This document shows, piece by piece, positions 6,033 through 7,066 of a stretch of DNA of 7,066 nucleotides. The DNA comes from Rhodospirillaceae bacterium. GTDB lineage: Bacteria; Pseudomonadota; Alphaproteobacteria; SP197. Under the pieces are notes generated by a model. It saw only the letters and a list, made by a program, of their open reading frames with translations, searched no databases and was not told the DNA's origin. How positions within the stretch are numbered: the stretch's first letter is position 1; every line of letters starts with the position of its first letter. The position numbers and the translations under genes are program-made. The stretch lies in NCBI GenBank assembly GCA_018700655.1, contig JABIUG010000080.1, forward strand, positions 1 to 7,066. Reading direction: 5' to 3'.

Positions 6033-6658
6033 CCGGGAAAATCCGGTTGTACCGATTGTTCGGCGCGTTGGAAGGCCTCATGGGCCTGGCACCTGGCATC
6101 GATGGCCACGAGCAGCGGGTAGTGGCCGAGATCAACCCCGAATCCCCGGCAAATGCTCAACTGCGGCACGAGATGGAGATCGGCCCAGCCCGGCATCTCG
6201 CTGAAACAGAAGGCGGTCGCGACACTGCGCTCCTCCAGGCTGCTCTCCAGGGCACGCAGACCCAGTCCGAGCCAGTGATAAAGCCAATCCTGGAGCCCGT
6301 CTTCGCCGGCCTTGACGGTATCGGTCAGGTAGCTCCTCACACGCGTGACGGTGAGGGCATGCATCTCGGCAGCGATATGGGCGCCGAACGAGCGGGCACG
6401 GGCGCGATCGATTGGATCGGCGGGCAGTAGGCTGGGCTCGGGAAAACGTTCTTCGAGATATTCGAGAATGGCGCCTGACTGCGCGACATGCTGGCCGTCG
6501 ACCTCCAGGGTAGGCATCAAACCCTGCGGATTGATCGCTCGATAGGCGCCCCTGGGCAGCGACGACACCGCGACATAGTCATAGTCGAGACCCTTGAGGT
6601 TCAGCGCGATGCGGACCCGTTCGCCCGCCGAATTGCGATAACGCGTGTAAAGACGCAT
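6029..6658 (-). CDS. Zeta-class glutathione S-transferase / maleylacetoacetate isomerase-like protein
   Basis: A 209-residue GST-fold protein. The N-terminal thioredoxin-like domain has MRLYTRYRNSAGERVRIALN, NPQGLMPTLEVDG (cis-Pro loop) and the glutathione-binding QSGAILEYLEERFPEPSLLP. The helical C-terminal domain includes FCFSEMPGWADLHLVPQL and RGFGVDLGHYP, both typical of zeta GSTs and bacterial maleylacetoacetate or maleylpyruvate isomerases. Two departures stand out. The zeta active-site motif SSCxxYR reads NSAGER (9-14), so Asn replaces the first, catalytic Ser and Ala replaces the Cys. The loop before NPQG is also short (VAVSSLPRGAYRAINPQG). No homogentisate or gentisate pathway genes are nearby, so the isomerase reaction is not supported by context. 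ATG 6658 is chosen for the family N-terminus and AGGAG ten bases upstream. It starts four bases after the HAD gene ends. The stop TAG (6031-6029) lies inside the palindrome's outer arm. Confidence 0.88.
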   Translation of the reverse strand: MRLYTRYRNSAGERVRIALNLKGLDYDYVAVSSLPRGAYRAINPQGLMPTLEVDGQHVAQSGAILEYLEERFPEPSLLPADPIDRARARSFGAHIAAEMHALTVTRVRSYLTDTVKAGEDGLQDWLYHWLGLGLRALESSLEERSVATAFCFSEMPGWADLHLVPQLSICRGFGVDLGHYPLLVAIDARCQAHEAFQRAEQSVQPDFPG

Positions 6659-6662
6659 CGGG

Positions 6663-7066
6663 TCAGGTCTCCTCGAGATGGAGCGCAAGATCGACCAGCC
6701 AGGGGGTCAGTTCGGGCGCACGGAAATCGATGAAGCCGTCGTCCGCGCCGGCCTTGGCATAGCTGCTTTCACCCTCGATCCAGACTGTCGCCATGCCGCG
6801 TTCCTTGGCCGGTTTCAGATTGCGCGCCATGTCCTCGAAAAAGACCGCCCGGGTCGGGTCGATGCCGTGGAGATCGACCAGCACGTCATAAACCACCGGT
6901 TCGGGCTTGGGGATGTAGTCGGACGCGACGATATCGAACACGCTCTCGAAATGGTGGCCCACACCCAGCCGCTCCATGGCGCGTTCGGCATGGGGCACGT
7001 CACCGTTGGTGAAGATCAGTTTGCGGCCGGGCAGGCGCGCCAGCGCATTGTCGAGTTCGGGGTCGG
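6663..7066 (-). CDS. HAD-family pyrimidine 5'-nucleotidase, C-terminal part
   Basis: The last 133 residues of a gene whose start lies beyond the right edge. HAD motifs II to IV are visible: IFTNGD (about 17-22 of the visible part), the conserved Lys of YIPKPEP (50-56), and FFEDMARNLKPAKERGMATVWI (75-96) with the acidic pair Glu77-Asp78 that binds Mg2+. The nucleophile motif DxDxT would be upstream, outside the window. The wording (FTNGD...HAERAMERLG, FDIVASDYIPKPEP, FEDMARNL) matches the bacterial pyrimidine 5'-nucleotidase subfamily, which dephosphorylates UMP/CMP-type nucleotides and related metabolites. That subfamily is commonly encoded beside dapD in alphaproteobacteria. The exact substrate cannot be read from sequence. 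The GST gene follows after four bases, and its ribosome binding site lies within the 3' end of this gene, so the two are probably cotranscribed. Confidence 0.85.
   Translation of the reverse strand, partial: DPELDNALARLPGRKLIFTNGDVPHAERAMERLGVGHHFESVFDIVASDYIPKPEPVVYDVLVDLHGIDPTRAVFFEDMARNLKPAKERGMATVWIEGESSYAKAGADDGFIDFRAPELTPWLVDLALHLEET

Overview
This window looks like ordinary core chromosome from a GC-rich alphaproteobacterium. The gene order supports this: rmuC diverging from def-fmt-truA, facing a dapD-dapE group with a pyrimidine 5'-nucleotidase-like HAD gene beside it, is familiar from Rhodospirillales-type genomes. The proteins also read as alphaproteobacterial in style. I see no phage, plasmid, IS, tRNA, rRNA or CRISPR signal. 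No gene-free stretch exceeds about 125 bases.

Layout. Positions 1-235 (minus) hold the N-terminus of a membrane-anchored coiled-coil protein, probably RmuC. A 111-base divergent gap (236-346) carries a candidate promoter. A tight plus-strand operon follows: peptide deformylase (347-871), methionyl-tRNA formyltransferase (868-1791) and tRNA pseudouridine synthase TruA (1796-2539). It ends 21 bases from a convergent minus-strand gene, with a small hairpin at the junction. The rest of the window is on the minus strand. In transcription order (right to left) it runs: the C-terminal part of a HAD nucleotidase (7066-6663), a zeta-class GST / maleylacetoacetate-isomerase-like protein (6658-6029), a 66-base imperfect palindrome (6032-5967), a recognisable promoter, dapD (5906-5076), dapE (5060-3912), a five-helix membrane protein of unknown function (3915-3355) and a class II aldolase/adducin-like protein (3322-2561).

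How the genes work together. Def and Fmt form the formyl-methionine cycle: Fmt formylates initiator Met-tRNA and Def removes the formyl group from new proteins. TruA modifies the tRNA anticodon arm. DapD and DapE are two steps of the succinylase branch of the diaminopimelate/lysine pathway, supplying cell wall and protein synthesis. The membrane protein overlaps dapE by four bases (GTGA), so it is probably translated with it, and the aldolase-like gene may be the last gene of the same transcript.

I did not find a new defence, mobile or biosynthetic system. The points most worth a second look are the palindrome, which supplies the GST stop codon and ends next to the dapD -35 box; the unknown membrane protein coupled to dapE; and two enzyme-like proteins (the class II aldolase homologue and the GST) that lack a residue normally used in catalysis.
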